From positions 719,232 through 783,231 of the forward strand of contig RDEW01000006.1 in NCBI GenBank assembly GCA_011109175.1: 64,000 nucleotides of DNA. Direction: 5' to 3'. Positions 1 through 11,484 of this stretch are shown here, one piece after another; within the stretch, counting starts at the first letter, position 1; every line of letters starts with the position of its first letter. The notes under the pieces were generated by a model, which did not search any database, was not told where the DNA came from, and saw nothing but the letters and a program-made list of their open reading frames with translations. This stretch comes from Dicyema japonicum. Taxonomy: Eukaryota; Dicyemida; Rhombozoa; Dicyemidae. The position numbers were made by a program, and so were the translations under genes.

Positions 1-16
1 GCTACCGTCCACTGTC

Positions 17-345
17 ATGCAGGTTGAGCGTGGATCGTTTCCCAAGGCATTCTGTCTCGACGTGACGTTGAAAAACGCACTTTCTTTAGCTAACCACCAC
101 TGCACTACAGGTCTCACCGGAGAAGATGAAAAACGCCCCTATAGAATGAAAACATTCCCTTTTGCTAATGGTCGGAACCTGGTTTGGGTCGCTACATGGA
201 TTGATGCATACTCTCCGAAGAATCTGGCCCCTTCAGTATCGGATCCAGGCCATGTTTCTAAACAAGCCGAGGACCAGAAGAGAAGGAAGTATAGAATGAA
301 GATCACTTGTTTTCCCATTTGCTGTTGAGACATCAGAAATCCTTG
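17..345 (+). mobile_element. LINE C-terminal domain fragment (family C)
   Basis: The frame carries the block FPFANGRNLVW..TW.DAYSPKNL followed by an AE..KRRKY stretch. The same block ends other elements here (16.7-17.1 kb on +; 17.6-18.3, 30.2-31.4 and 43.0-43.4 kb on -), where it reads DGxTxFPFxxGxxLVWDAT. In the fuller copies it sits after reverse-transcriptase thumb sequence. I infer that this is the 3' coding end of a non-LTR retrotransposon whose upstream part lies outside the window. The D of WDAT is V here, so this copy is decayed. Confidence 0.55.
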
Positions 346-354
346 GGCCACCAC

Positions 355-1615
355 GACCACGGTAAAACAAAGCTAATTATCACGTGATCCCGGTACATTC
401 CAACAGCGACCTCATCTTTGCCCAATGTTCTTCCCTCGTGCCCGGGCATGAACATACAGGACGACTGACTGAATTTCAGGCTCACATTCACGTTTAGTCT
501 CATAAGGGTCTCCAGGGACGTAGGTCCGGTTCGGTGATCTTCACAAATCCAACACTCCGTAACTCTGTAAGCCCTCGTTAGCATTTCCTAAATTTTCCTT
601 ATATTTGTCCAAATATTGACGGTTTTTTTGTTGAAGTGGTGACGTCGTCTGCTCACCTCCGACGTTGCTTTATTTTTGATTGGTGACGTGCTTCTGTTTT
701 TTCCCTGGAAAAATTATGTCTTTATCATGCTTAAATTCAAACTCTTTGTTCACCATCGCCAGATACAACGTTAAGGCTCTCATCTCTAATCAAAGAGAGA
801 ACAACTATCTGTGCGAGGATGGCGAGGAGGATGGCTGTAAAGCATGGCTCAAGGGAAACCCTTTTAGGCTACGAGATGGAGCTTTAAACTAACTAATATG
901 GACGGTCCCCACGAGGCGCATGCATATGCGAAACATGGCTCGATGTACTGTCTGTACACGTTCATACGGACTAGGTGAGTACCAATCTTCCATATTCCCG
1001 ATAAACTTTTTAATACCTTCAGTTTCTTCTCCCATTTCAATAGAGTGTTTGCTACATGTGGTCAGACAGAGATGCATATCAAGTGTCACACCCAAGATTC
1101 CTTTGACATCTGTTGAAAGGGATGTCGACCTTGTTTAACTTCAACGTGACTGTTATCCTTTCAAATTTTTTGTCTGAAGTAAAAAAGGGACGTGGTCGAC
1201 TTCCCGTCATTCACCATGAGCCGGTTTTCCATTATCCAGGCGTTAAGCCGGTCCAGGTTAATTTTGTATTTTCTGGATGTCCGATCTCCCAAAGTCAAAA
1301 CATATCATTTACATAAGAGAGTAGAACATCATTATCATATTCAAAAAGTCGGGAGATCGACCAGAAAGAAGTTAACAAGAGCAGGAAATAAGGAGATCCT
1401 TAAGATACTCCGTTGGGGAGTAGACGAGTTCAGACTTCCGAGGAAAACACCTTAACGCAAGCTATGGCAGGGGCAAGTGACATTAAACAGCCAAAAGTCA
1501 AAATCATGATACCTCTCAAATGGAGTATCACAATGATCTCCATTATCCCCAACGATCTTTCAACTTCAGTCATCCCCCTTTATCTTACACCAATGGTTCA
1601 TAACCTTTTTTAAGT
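355..1615 (-). mobile_element. Decayed CR1/L2-like LINE, 3' part
   Basis: On the minus strand, bases 1450-1290 read as an RT palm remnant: LLPNGV..GSP, a DLP..E-like stretch and LLSYVND in place of LSYADD. Bases 333-584 carry a VTECWICEDHRTG block also found at 44.36-44.55 kb. The 3' end at 355-400 has the ATCACGTGAT palindrome and the GATCACG/CGTGGTC arms of the terminal hairpin shared by LINEs here. Positions 900-1016 closely match 44571-44655, and 1330-1440 match 45330-45435, so this is a second copy of the 44-47 kb element. It has no intact frame. Confidence 0.6.
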
Positions 1616-1985
1616 CACGCCTTACGATTTAATTTAATTTTTTTCAATTGTGGATTTATTCGGCCATTTTTTTTCAAATTGTACGTCGAAACTGTTTTTC
1701 CATCATTAGAGTGCAATGCCAACTGACCAAAATGTAATATTATCAAATATTACTAACCCAGAATTGTTGATATCCATATTTTCTAAATATGACTTAGCTT
1801 CAAAGTCATATTTTCAGATTTAATAAATTTTCTGTTATTTCTGGAGATATTTTAATGTTTTCATCTTCAAATGGATTTATACACCAATCAATAAATTCAA
1901 ATTTTCTAAATCATTAATATTCCTGCCTCGGGAACCGCTACCGATTTACTCCTGTTGCGGCCGAGTCATCGGGAGCCGTTGGTCA
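1616..1985. other. AT-rich spacer
   Basis: AT-rich sequence without a convincing reading frame. I see no element ends or RNA gene. Confidence 0.5.
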
Positions 1986-4935
1986 ATGACAGCTGAGTTC
2001 TTGTGCGAACTCAGAAGGAATGCTTGCCAGAAAGAAAAGGAATCAACGAGAATGGTTATGGCTGAGACAAAAGATTGGAATGGCCATACTCCGAGGGAAC
2101 TCGTTCTCGATCCACGCAGCCGGCTTCCTCAACTAACATTTGTTTTTTTGTTATATAATTGTCTTATAAAATAAAAAAATCATTAAAACGAATTTTCATA
2201 CTGTCCGAAATTGTGTTGAAGAACCTGCCCTTTTGGGTTGATGATAACGACCTTCATAAATTTGTCAAGGAATTAGTTCCCTCTATCACGAGTAAATGCT
2301 GTTTCTACAGGGGAGATAGGAGACTCCCTCTTGCAAAGGATCTAATTGGATCAAGGGCGGAGGCTACATCGCTTGTCTGTATTGGTTTCAAAATTGCCCA
2401 CGTGCCAATTACATGTGAATGGTACAGAAGAGGCCTACCAAGGTGTTTCAACTGCCAACGCTATGGACACATATCCTCCTTTTGTAAAGAGAAGACAAGA
2501 TGTCTCCGTTGCGATGGGGAACACGACCTGACTGCTTGTGGAGAGACTATGGGGAACACAGTGAATTGCATAAATTGTGGCTCGTCCTCACATTGTGACA
2601 GATATGGTGGATGCCCAGCCGACCTTAGCTTTGAAGAAGCAAGGTCACCCAAATGTTTGAAGCAAGGACTAAAAATAGTGCTAGTGAATTCCCGATCTCA
2701 TAGGGAAAAGGCATAATGAACTAGCACTACTTGCGTGGGCCTCCAAGATCGACATTTTGGTGGTAATGAGACAAAATTAAAGAAAGCGAAGAGTAATATA
2801 ATGACTGGATACAATTCTGTGGACAGGCTGGAGCAGTTGCTGGTACTGGAACGTCTATTTTCTACCGGGACTGCCTCCGAATTCGTAATCCAAAAGTCGT
2901 TCGTGATGTATTGTGTGAATTTGTAAGCATGGACGTTTGTTGCGACGGATTATGGATTAGTGTTGGAGGTCTATACTCCAAGAATCTTTAGACTTGTTCT
3001 ACAGATATCACTGAGTTCTACAATAAGAATCCCTATACTATCTTAATTGGGGATTTTAATTCAAAGAACACTAGTTATGGTTGTAGCAAGACAAATCAGG
3101 ATGGACGACGTTTAGAATTATCGTCTGATTCATGTGGCTTTGTGATCCTTACGTCGGATGACCCAAATCATTTTTCTTATCATAGTGGGGACAAACTCGG
3201 CGTATTCCTAGTATCGCCAGCTCTATCTGTGTATGTGGGAAAGCCAAAAACTCTATGGGATATTGGGAGCGACTATGTTCCACAAGAATTGGTTATTAGT
3301 ATGAGGCCAGATGTTATGGAAGATGTCTTCTTGAGGTTCAACACATCTCATTGGATTAGGCCCACTATAGGGTCTTCATATCCAATAATCTGTGTGTTCT
3401 ACCGAGAGAGTTTTCAACCATAGAAGATATCAATACTGCAATTCGAGAAGTAACGGAATCTCATGCAGTCATATCTTAACCTGCACGAGGGGTTTTCTCA
3501 AAAAAAATCATTATTTTGTTTCGCCAATTATTATGAAGCTTATTCGTGAGAGGAATCGCCTAAAGGCAAAGCAAAGGAGTTGTGTCGACAAAATAGACGG
3601 GGAATTCATATCTGCCAGAATCAGGATGATGAAGGAAGCAATCAGCAGTATATGGAAGGAAGAGACTGACCGTAATATGAAAGGTTGAGGCTGCGAAAAT
3701 TGATATGAAGAATCCCTCTTTTGGAAATGCTATCACAAGTCCAAAGTCGGGAGAGAAAAAATTATTGAATAAAAAGGGGGTATGCATAACGGAGGAAACA
3801 CCTTCGATATTCAGGATCAGCTCCAAAAAATTCAGGGTGTGGATCCGTGGAGTTTGATCCCTGATGACAAAAAGAAGGTGTCTGCCGATATTTTTAAACA
3901 CTCCGACAAGGAACTGCCTATTGCTGATAGCACTGTCAGGAATGCAAGGTTAATGCTCCAGGATATGACCACATATCAATGAAACTTATCAAAGAGGGTC
4001 CGGATATTTTATTTGACTATGTCTTTACGATGGGTGTTTACAACTTGGCCATCTCCTTTAATGTGGAAGAAAGCTGTCGTTAGGATGATTCCAAAGCCAA
4101 AGAGATCCGGCAAGCTACAGAGCGATTAGCTTAATATGTTATTTCGCGAAAGTGATTGGATGTATCATTTTCAAAAGACTTAGCAGACATATAGAGGAGA
4201 ATGACTTTCTGATTCCGGAGCAGTGAGTTTTCGTCCCGGAAGAGACTGTGCAGACTGTTTCTTTCTACTGAATTCTGAACTCATGAAAGCAAGGGATTCC
4301 AAGGCAAATAAACTTATTATGTCTTGATATCTCTAAAGCATTCGACAGTGTATGGCATGAATCGTTGTTAAAGCAGCTTTATCATCATGTGTTCCAAGAT
4401 ACCTATTTGTTTGGCTAAGAAATTATATTCAGGAAAGGCAATATTTTGTGAAGGTGTGTGGAATATATTGATGCAATATCATTCACGAAGGAGTCCCATA
4501 AGTTTCAGCATTGAACCATATTTTGTTTAATATATTCATGGCGAGTTTTCCACGTCCGAGGAATATTAATACTAGTCTTCTTATTTATGCGGATGACGTA
4601 ATCGTGATGGACACATCTCTAAAATCTTCTATATCTGAAGGAAGAATCCGGGAGTATGTGATCAGATTGAGCAATGGTGCAACTTGAAAGGGCTAAAGTT
4701 ATCTGCTGAAAAATCTTGCGCACTCCGAATAAGCAATGTGAAAAAACACCTGAAACAAGAATACACATTGGGAGTAAACAATGCACACAGTCTGCGCTGC
4801 ATGGGGGTCGACTATGAACACGCAGGAGATTACATGGACGACATAAAGGGAGGAGAAAGAGAGCCTGTCAGTCGCTCCTATGTACACGGAAGTTACACGT
4901 TAGGTGCGACACCTACCTTTTCATCTTCATAGAGT
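1986..4935 (+). mobile_element. Near-complete decayed I/Jockey-type LINE
   Basis: The order is that of a two-ORF non-LTR retrotransposon. A zinc-knuckle ORF1 lies at about 2159-2716. An endonuclease/exonuclease/phosphatase remnant follows at about 2930-3420, with LIGDFNSKNTSYG and a later GSDYVP corresponding to the SDH site. RT pieces lie at about 3440-4680, with LDISKAFDSVWHE and LLIYADDVIVMD. Frames break repeatedly, so it is not active. The 4655-4865 segment recurs at 25560-25770, and RT/linker segments recur at 51.1-52.0 kb, so this family has at least three copies in the window. Confidence 0.75.
2159..2716 (+). CDS. LINE ORF1p, gag-like with three zinc knuckles
   Basis: Open frame of about 185 residues. 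Its second half holds three cysteine/histidine knuckles: CFNCQRYGHISSFC, CLRCDGEHDLTAC and CINCGSSSHCDRYGGC. ORF1 proteins of I/Jockey-clade LINEs carry such tandem CCHC motifs and bind element RNA. The frame opens without an ATG (the first codon is TTG), so the true start is upstream in another frame or lost. The element's endonuclease and RT remnants follow downstream. The frame is intact, while the downstream pol region is broken. Confidence 0.7.
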   Translation: MSYKIKKSLKRIFILSEIVLKNLPFWVDDNDLHKFVKELVPSITSKCCFYRGDRRLPLAKDLIGSRAEATSLVCIGFKIAHVPITCEWYRRGLPRCFNCQRYGHISSFCKEKTRCLRCDGEHDLTACGETMGNTVNCINCGSSSHCDRYGGCPADLSFEEARSPKCLKQGLKIVLVNSRSHREKA

Positions 4936-4949
4936 TATTCTCTTTAGCC

Positions 4950-5510
4950 TACTTTATGGGTGAGAGGGGTGGTTCTTCTCTCCGAAGAGAAAAGATCTTA
5001 TCCCTAGAGAAGACTAGGAGAGCTGCAATTAAGCTCTCCTTAAACAAGAAACTGAAAGACTGTCTAATCGAGGACGAAAACAAGCTGTTAGAACCGATTA
5101 GCAGGATTGTGGAGGATCGAGTCAATGGTTTCAGGAGTAGATCAAAGATCCAGGACACGTATATAAAGCTGGGAGAAACGACCTGAAAAAATTAAAAAAA
5201 AGAACCACTGTCTTACATTAACGACCTCGTTATTGAAGAGACATCAAAGATCTGAGGAGGTGACACGATCTGCGCCAAGACATTAAACCTAGTGGGTCTT
5301 TGATTCTTGAAAAACTGGTCACCAAGTAAATCACACGTAACAATGGTCACCTCTTCACGAAAAGAGACAAGGATAATGCCGAAAGTCAATTCGATCCCCA
5401 TCGAGAAGACCTCCTCATCCTGGGAGTCGCCTTTGATTCGCTTTTATAATTCACGCATCAAGTGAACTTGGTATCATCGAGGATTGAAAAGAAAATAATA
5501 CCAAAGACCA
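4950..5510 (+). mobile_element. LINE RT fragments
   Basis: Around 5395-5500 the plus strand reads like the RT thumb block LGVAFDSLL.FTHQVNLVSSRIEKK, seen in other elements as LGVTFDTFLCFSAHV. The 4956-5186 frame is rich in K, E and R and has no recognisable domain. The 5225-5285 stretch resembles the sequence around 29145-29200 in reverse orientation. The 3' end is cut off by an oppositely oriented LINE end at 5515. Confidence 0.35.
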
Positions 5511-5514
5511 CGGT

Positions 5515-5740
5515 TACACCAAACTAATTAATCACGTGATCCCAGCACGCTCTAGCGGAGATCTTAACGTGATGCTCCTCCCTCGACCCCACACAAGCAC
5601 GTGTGACTGACGACTGGATCTTTGTAGTCACGACGGAACGTTCCACAGTTTATGCGTATCATGGATTGTAGAGGCATTGGAGACAGGGACTTTTTAGAAG
5701 TCCATCTTTCCGTAATTCTTTTTCAAAGAAAGTAAGAAAA
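5515..5740 (-). mobile_element. LINE 3' end with terminal hairpin
   Basis: Minus orientation: GGGATCACGTGATTAATTAG followed by ACCGTGGTC near the end, the GATCACG/CGTGGTC version of the shared 3' hairpin. It matches 32350-32600 over about 200 bp, including the stretch that reads ERW.S.K on the minus strand. It is 5'-truncated. Confidence 0.55.
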
Positions 5741-6600
5741 CTTAAGGCTTTTCCAATACTTCGTTTGAACTTGTATACAATTTGTTTTGACAATACGCTT
5801 GTGCAGCAATGAGTTGAGGTGATGCAAAACCACAGAATCTTAATGAGGTGTCCTAAACAGATTCCAACGCAGCTGCTATGGAAATCGCTAATCGTCGATG
5901 CAATCATGGATTACGTCACAGAGTGCCAGGGAAACTTTTTCAAAATGGCTAAATCCCTGAACATCCCCTAGACCAGATGTCAGATTATTTCGGGAAGCCT
6001 GCCAAAGAAGCTTTCCTTCATAGAGATTAGGTAGTATTTTTAAAACCAACTGCATTAGTAGGTTTGTATACACACCCGAATCACTTAATTTAGACGATAG
6101 CCCCTATCCTCTTGTAGTTTTATAAATAAATTAAATAAACATGGGCTAAATGACAGAGTCGGGAGATATCGGATGCATGAACTGATTCGAATCAATCGGA
6201 CTTAACTCCTGTGGTTTCTCATATTCTAGTTGATCGATGTGAGTCATCTCTTCGTGGCCACGGGTGGACTATTTCTATATGACGGCAATAATATACTCAC
6301 CCTTTCCCCACCAACGCAATTCTGATTTTTGATAATAATTCTTTCGTCCCACCTCTAGAGCAGTTGGAGGATAAGTAAAGGAGTCATCAACGAAATGGGA
6401 ATGAGATTGCTTCGTGATTCAAACGAATAGTCACCAAGTGGACTGAATAGATGGATCCTTTTGAATACTGTCCAAGCATTGGGCGTCTCCTGAATAAGGT
6501 GGATCCAATGACACCACTAGAGGGAATGAAGATAAATCTTCAATCAAGAAGCCACATGGCGGAGACGGAAAGTAAATAAAATATAGTAAATAATATTAAT
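5741..6600. other. Unassigned stretch, possible eroded gene
   Basis: On the minus strand, 6073-5888 encodes about 60 residues (NLYEGKLLWQASRNNLTSG and FSHFEKVSLALCDVIHDC), and more helical-looking sequence follows in shifted frames to about 5760. I cannot name it. The remainder, 6080-6600, shows no clear coding sequence. Confidence 0.25.
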
Positions 6601-6616
6601 AATTAAATAAAATAGT

Positions 6617-8515
6617 TCACACAAAAGAGGGAGACTCTGAAATAAAGTAAGAAATAACCAATAAAGGTCTTAGCTGATGGAGTAGATCTATCAGAGACAT
6701 CCAGGTACATTAAAATCTCAGACATCATAGAATGGAACTCTCTGCTGTAGGGAGGGGCAATGTTACTCAGAACCTTACATAATTACCCAAACCTACCGAA
6801 TTCACAAAATAACGAACAAGCGAAATATCCACGTCCTTCGAGGCCACTCTTCCATTGAAATAAAACAGAATCTTAGAAACAAAGCCATTGAAGAACAAAT
6901 GGATCATTCTGTCCATAATCATCCTTCTGTGCTTAATCTACCATCAAACATTCCAATACCTGTGAATTCCCTACATCGACGGCCTCGTAGTGAATTTCAA
7001 ACAGCTCAGTCAGTACTGAGAACACGTGGTGATGCAGAGACGGCTGAGAGTCCACGATTTCGTCCAGAAAGAACAGATGCAAGGGCTTATCAGACTCGAG
7101 GAGGAAATAGTTGCATTTTCGAACAACAGAGAAAATCCACCGAAGCACACCGAAAGTAGAAAAAGCATATTTGAGACTATTTTCCTTAAAACTCAACAAA
7201 TTCCGTTTCATTTCGCTCGGATTCTCAGACAACTTAGTGATCATGCAGGTCCCGACCACAGAATCAAAGAAATCATCGAAGAACAGCCCTAGGAAATGTA
7301 TAGAAAATAGCACTTCTTTACATTGCTCAAACTGGAATACCAAGGAAATGAGTTCTCGGAAAGACTCAGGAGAGAAGTCCAATTGTTGGACGAAAATCGA
7401 CTCGGCGATGATCTCTGAAAATAAAAACCAGAAAAAACCAATAAAGGGTAATAACAGAGGAAATGTAGTCGTCAGAAATCAAACAGGAGTCGAAGTTCTG
7501 GATATCACCCTCATGCAAAATCCCTCGTTCTACGACACAAGTCATTTGCTTGAAGAGCTCCAAGGTCGAGGAACAGCAGCAGTTCAGTTTATCAATAATA
7601 TTCCGTACACCAGAAACACAAATCCTGTAATTAGCACGTGTCAAACTGTTGGGACGCTTCCCTGTAGATGAAATCGGATAAACCAGCCAGGCATTCAGAG
7701 ACAGCGTCATTTTGGGAGACAAGCAGCACAAGCTGGACGACTAGGAACGACTGGAAGTTGCACGTGGCCATTTTCTGGACATAAATACAAGAAAAGAGAA
7801 CCAAGATCATATCTCTGGTGTTTATAACCTCAGAAACTTTCTGAGATGTTAGAAATTGGCAAATAAGGTTAGACAGGATGGATGTGAAGATTTGGACGTC
7901 TTCGGTCATCAAATGGGCAATGGAGTACAACTCAGAGCTAAAAGAAGTTGAGGAAATGCTGAATATCACATTAAACAACCTTGACAACACTTCTGAGGGT
8001 TTTCGAGGACGGGTTGGCCTTAAACTGTGAGTAAATTAGTTGCCGCCACTGGGGATATTCAGCGAAGCTTTGTAGCCAGTCTGGAGTTCCTGAAGACTCT
8101 ATGAGATGGTCAGCATCCTCCAGTTTTAGTTGGTCGTTAAAAATGGAGGAAAATGTCTCCCTTACTAATGTATCCATCAGGTTTTTATCGTCCCCTTAAA
8201 TTAGGTAGGTGAGAGTACCCAGTTCGACGAGCCATTCAATGATGAAGTTGTTTAGTCTGGGGAACCCAATATAACTGTCTTTCAGCAATTCCACAGCCTC
8301 GGAGGGAGTCCCGCCTGATTTGATAAAACTGATCTGTTAATCCCTATACTTTGGAAGATTTTTGAGGACAGAAGTCTCCATTATAGCATCCGGATAAGAG
8401 AGTATTTTAACCAAATCATCGTGATTTACGGATTCAGTGGTTTTTCCGAGCTCAAATTTCTACTAAATTAAATAGAAACGGTAAATTTTTGCAAAAAAGC
8501 ACCAACGTTGATCAT
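6617..8515 (-). CDS. NELFCD: NELF-C/D (TH1), negative elongation factor subunit
   Basis: Subunit of the nuclear NELF complex, which holds RNA polymerase II at promoter-proximal pauses. The product aligns along most of animal NELF-C/D: an N-terminal SYPDAIMETSVLKNLP block, a TPDWLQSF..YPQWRQLIY block, GVLRWIFSVV followed by PLHLFFLDEI in the HEAT-like C half, and DVDISLVRYFV near the end. The ATG at 8515 starts MINVGAFLQKF, resembling the family's LHKFS region. Introns I can place are 20, 21, 24, 23 and 22 nt (GT...AG), the last just before the stop at 6617. The middle (about 7400-7970) is ambiguous in exon layout and may hold a frame error. It lies head to head with CEP41. Confidence 0.85.
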
Positions 8516-8650
8516 GTTGCTACTGTTAAATTAAATATTAAATTTAAGAAAGAAAATTATTATTTATTTAATAATGTTTTATATTTAAAAACAAGTATCT
8601 TAGAGACTCAAAAAGATCAGAATTTCTGGTTATTCACATTGCAAGGAGTC
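8516..8650. promoter_or_regulatory. Putative bidirectional promoter NELFCD/CEP41
   Basis: Only 135 bp separate the two divergent start codons, so both promoters and 5' UTRs must fit here or overlap the genes. The segment is AT-rich. I see no convincing TATA or initiator pair, so the assignment rests on position only. Confidence 0.45.
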
Positions 8651-9843
8651 ATGTCGTATAATGCTAAAAGAAACACAAAACCTATCAATGTAAGGTTCCA
8701 ATAAATGTCAGATCCTTGAATTGAAGATTAAAAAGAACCCCAAGTACGGCTACATATCAAGTGTGGTGGATACTGGTATAACGAATATTAACAAATCAAG
8801 GCTGTAGTATGTCAAAGTACACCAAGGATATGGATTATGTGAGAAAAAGTGAATATTCGAGTTTAATGTAGATTTTCGAGTAAGGCCTAACGAAATATTC
8901 AAACGAATGAAGATAACCACGTTTGTTCAAATGGTAATTTACTTATTTAACCCCAAAGTTGCTCCAAATCGAAAGTGTCAACATTGCACTGTCAAAAACA
9001 CAATCAGAAGGTTAACCACTCTTATTTACATTTAAAGATGTCCCGGATTCTTTCCCTGCAAAGAACGGACACAGGTCTTCTGATAACCCCCGTTCGACCT
9101 TGCTTACGTAGTTCGTGGTTTCACGGTAGTGTGATTTCCGGTTTTGGGGAACTCGACAATAAAACCGAAAAGCCTCAAAGTGCTAGCATCTCCAAAGAGG
9201 AAGGCAAAATTGTGGATGAAACCCCCTCCCCCTATTTGTTGTTAGATTTGAGAGACAGAGAAAATTATAATAAAGAGCACATTAGGACAGGTTTTGCCTC
9301 AAGTTTTAGTATCAGCCATCTCCTACCCGATGACGATGCTGTCACGAATGCTGAATTATGAGATCAAAGAGATGCTGGCTTATGTTAAACTGATTTATAT
9401 ATTTCAGAAAGCAAAGGAGGGAAAAATCATCGTTATTTACGACTGGGATGAGAAAAATATCCACCAGGCTGCTTCCACCTTGGTTGAACGTGGCTATAAG
9501 AACTTGGTAGTGCTGTCAGGAGGTTGTGGTATTTCACAACGTTCCAGGTCTTAAAATAGCCAAGGAGCACTTTGGGTCATCTCTAATAACAGAGGATCCA
9601 CTAAATAATTCCTTCACCGAGCAGAACGTGGATTTGCTGCAGAAGACGTTGGATCACATTCTCAACGACAGTAACAAATATGGTAATTATTTAAATTCAC
9701 TAAGCCCGCCTTTCAATGTCTTCTACGGCCAGTGTCCACAGTCGCAGATCTGCGGCAGACACGTCCTCTATCAGGTCGACTATTCGGAGTCAAAGTTGTA
9801 TCACCAAACCACACAGAGAACCTTTCCGCATTTAAATTACTAA
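8651..9843 (+). CDS. CEP41: CEP41, centrosomal/ciliary rhodanese-like protein
   Basis: CEP41 localises to centrosome and cilium and supports tubulin glutamylation. The N part reads KIKKNPKYGYISSVVDTG then CSMSKYTKDMDYVRK, as in the family. A conserved VISGFGELD motif precedes a rhodanese-like domain (YLLLDLRDRENY, ISYPMTMLSRMLNYE, GKIIVIYDWDE, NLVVLSGGLKIAKEHF). Nine GT...AG introns: 8690-8711, 8776-8800, 8849-8871, 8934-8958, 9011-9037, 9108-9129, 9291-9309, 9384-9407 and 9523-9547 (19-27 nt). Removing them leaves 981 nt, exactly 326 codons plus stop, with every junction conserved. As in vertebrate CEP41, I see no catalytic cysteine at the usual rhodanese loop. The ATG at 8651 fits the family start. 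Confidence 0.93.
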
Positions 9844-9927
9844 AATATTTTTTGTGGTTGAATAATTCTTAATATAAGTTGTCGTGGAAACATTTGTGTC
9901 AAATATTCGATATATCTTATTGTTCAA

Positions 9928-10262
9928 TTAGATAGTCCTCGTGGCCTGGTACGCAGTGTAGCGAGTGCCGGACGAAAGGCCTGATGGGCTCTAGTTCGAA
10001 TCTCACTCCTGTACTATTTGGGTGAAGGTTCCACGCATTGGTTTGACGAGTGACACCGTCATCGGTAAACATCCCATTGCGGAACCGGGTCGTCTACAAA
10101 AGGACTCACACCCAACAAAAAGAAGTAAAGAGCATTCCTTGGTTCTCCCTCATCGATTAGTTATGATAACTGTTTTTTACTTAAAATAAAGTGTGTCATG
10201 TGCGGAAGGAGCTATAGCTAATATGGTTCTTATTAAAGTGCAGTACTATAGTCCTCATGACA
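9928..10262 (+). mobile_element. tRNA-derived SINE, longest copy
   Basis: The head resembles a tRNA with pol III boxes: TGGCCTGGTACGC (A-box-like) and GTTCGAATC (B box). The body has GACGAGTGACACCGTCA, GCGGAACCGGGTCGTCTAC and a distal AAAATAAAGTGTGT block. The body recurs at 53815-54050, and the head with proximal body recurs at 63262-63428. A tRNA-like head with pol III boxes, a conserved unrelated body and dispersed copies is the SINE signature. I could not pair a proper tRNA cloverleaf, so it is not a functional tRNA gene. Confidence 0.75.
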
Positions 10263-11130
10263 GTAATGAAATGATAAAATTCCAAGACCACGGTAACCTC
10301 AAACTAAACTTTTCACATTTTGTGATTACATTTTCTACTTGCAGACGTGACTGAAAACGACCAGATGGGATGACCATCTTCCCCTTTAAAGCCGCAAAAA
10401 CTTCTTGTCGCCTGCACCTGCACATTCGCCCCTTGCAAACTACATCAGAGTACCTCTGGAGCCTGTTCTGCCGATAGATGTCAAAACCGGCAAAGTACGT
10501 GGTCCTACACGAGGATTTTTTTGTTTGTTCAGCTCGTGGTTGAAACTTCTGGTTGCCTTGAGCTTGGAAATCTTGAGTCGTCTAGAGAATCGGATTTCTA
10601 CAGAACAGGAAATTTCTGTGAGCGCTAGTGGTTATTTGAGCGAATCTCGCTCGCCATCCTGAGAGGGAATAATCACGTAGTCAGGGATGTGCATGCCAAA
10701 AATCACCCAAAGATCTTTTTTGAGATCTTCTGATAAGGCATAAATTTTTTTGATAGTTAATTAAATTAACTCAGGAGCTTGAATCGACAGGTAGTTTCCT
10801 CTGACAATAGCCATCGAGATACGCTCTCGAAGTCATCCAGTCTCACGAGATCCTTGGTGACCCTTTAGATCTTTTATCCAATATGATGGACTAGACCGTC
10901 CGCTTTTGAGGCAAAAATTCCTGACGTCCCAGCAGCAAATGGAAAAAAATGATCCTCTAAATACTTTGGTACTTCATTCTCTTCTGATCTTCGGTTTGCT
11001 TAAAAGCATGATCTGGGTCCAGCCTCAAGTGGCAAATTTTTTCTGAGTGTGCGTATCAACACACGTAGCGTCCTAGGCATGAATTAACTATAATTGTTAG
11101 AAATTGTTCTCTTAAAACATGAAATTGTTC
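10263..11130. other. Unassigned stretch with a LINE 3'-end remnant
   Basis: 10268-10330 resembles a minus-strand LINE 3' terminus (CCAAGACCACGGTAACCTC, then an altered hairpin arm). The 10405-10662 plus frame (85 codons) has no recognisable domain. 10680-11130 holds no convincing gene. Confidence 0.35.
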
Positions 11131-11138
11131 TCGTAGAA

Positions 11139-11484
11139 CAGGGGTTCTTCTTACATCTCCAGGAGTACTAATGTAGAAGCTTCATGAGATTCCAAAAATG
11201 GGGAAACCATTCACAGATGGTGAATACATCAAATCCTGTTTTATAAAATTGTCACAACTATTCCAAAATTTTACGAAAACAGAGATTTTAAATCAAATTA
11301 AAAATACACCGAAAAAACAATTGCGAATAGAACTGTCTTCCAATGTGAGATGAAATGCAGAGTCAATTATAGATTAAATATAATTTTGTCATGTTTCATT
11401 ATTTTTAAAAAGTGGCTCTTCCATTTTTTTAATTGCCAAAAAACCAAAAATTGGCTCTTTGGCTTATAAGGTTGCCGACCCTTG
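11139..11484. mobile_element. Non-autonomous hAT-like element with 8-bp TSD
   Basis: The left end starts CAGGGGTTCTTC. The right end, read inward on the other strand, starts CAAGGGTCGGCAACC. Both are typical of hAT-superfamily termini. The flanks are TCGTAGAA (11131-11138) and TCTTAGAA (11485-11492), 7 of 8 identical, and hAT elements duplicate 8 bp. The 346-bp interior has no transposase frame. The inverted repeats match only loosely (CA.GGGT then divergent), so the call rests on the ends plus the duplication. Confidence 0.6.

Noticed and set aside
9950-10010. Possible functional tRNA gene
   Set aside because: A and B boxes are present but acceptor and anticodon stems do not pair, and the body recurs as a SINE.
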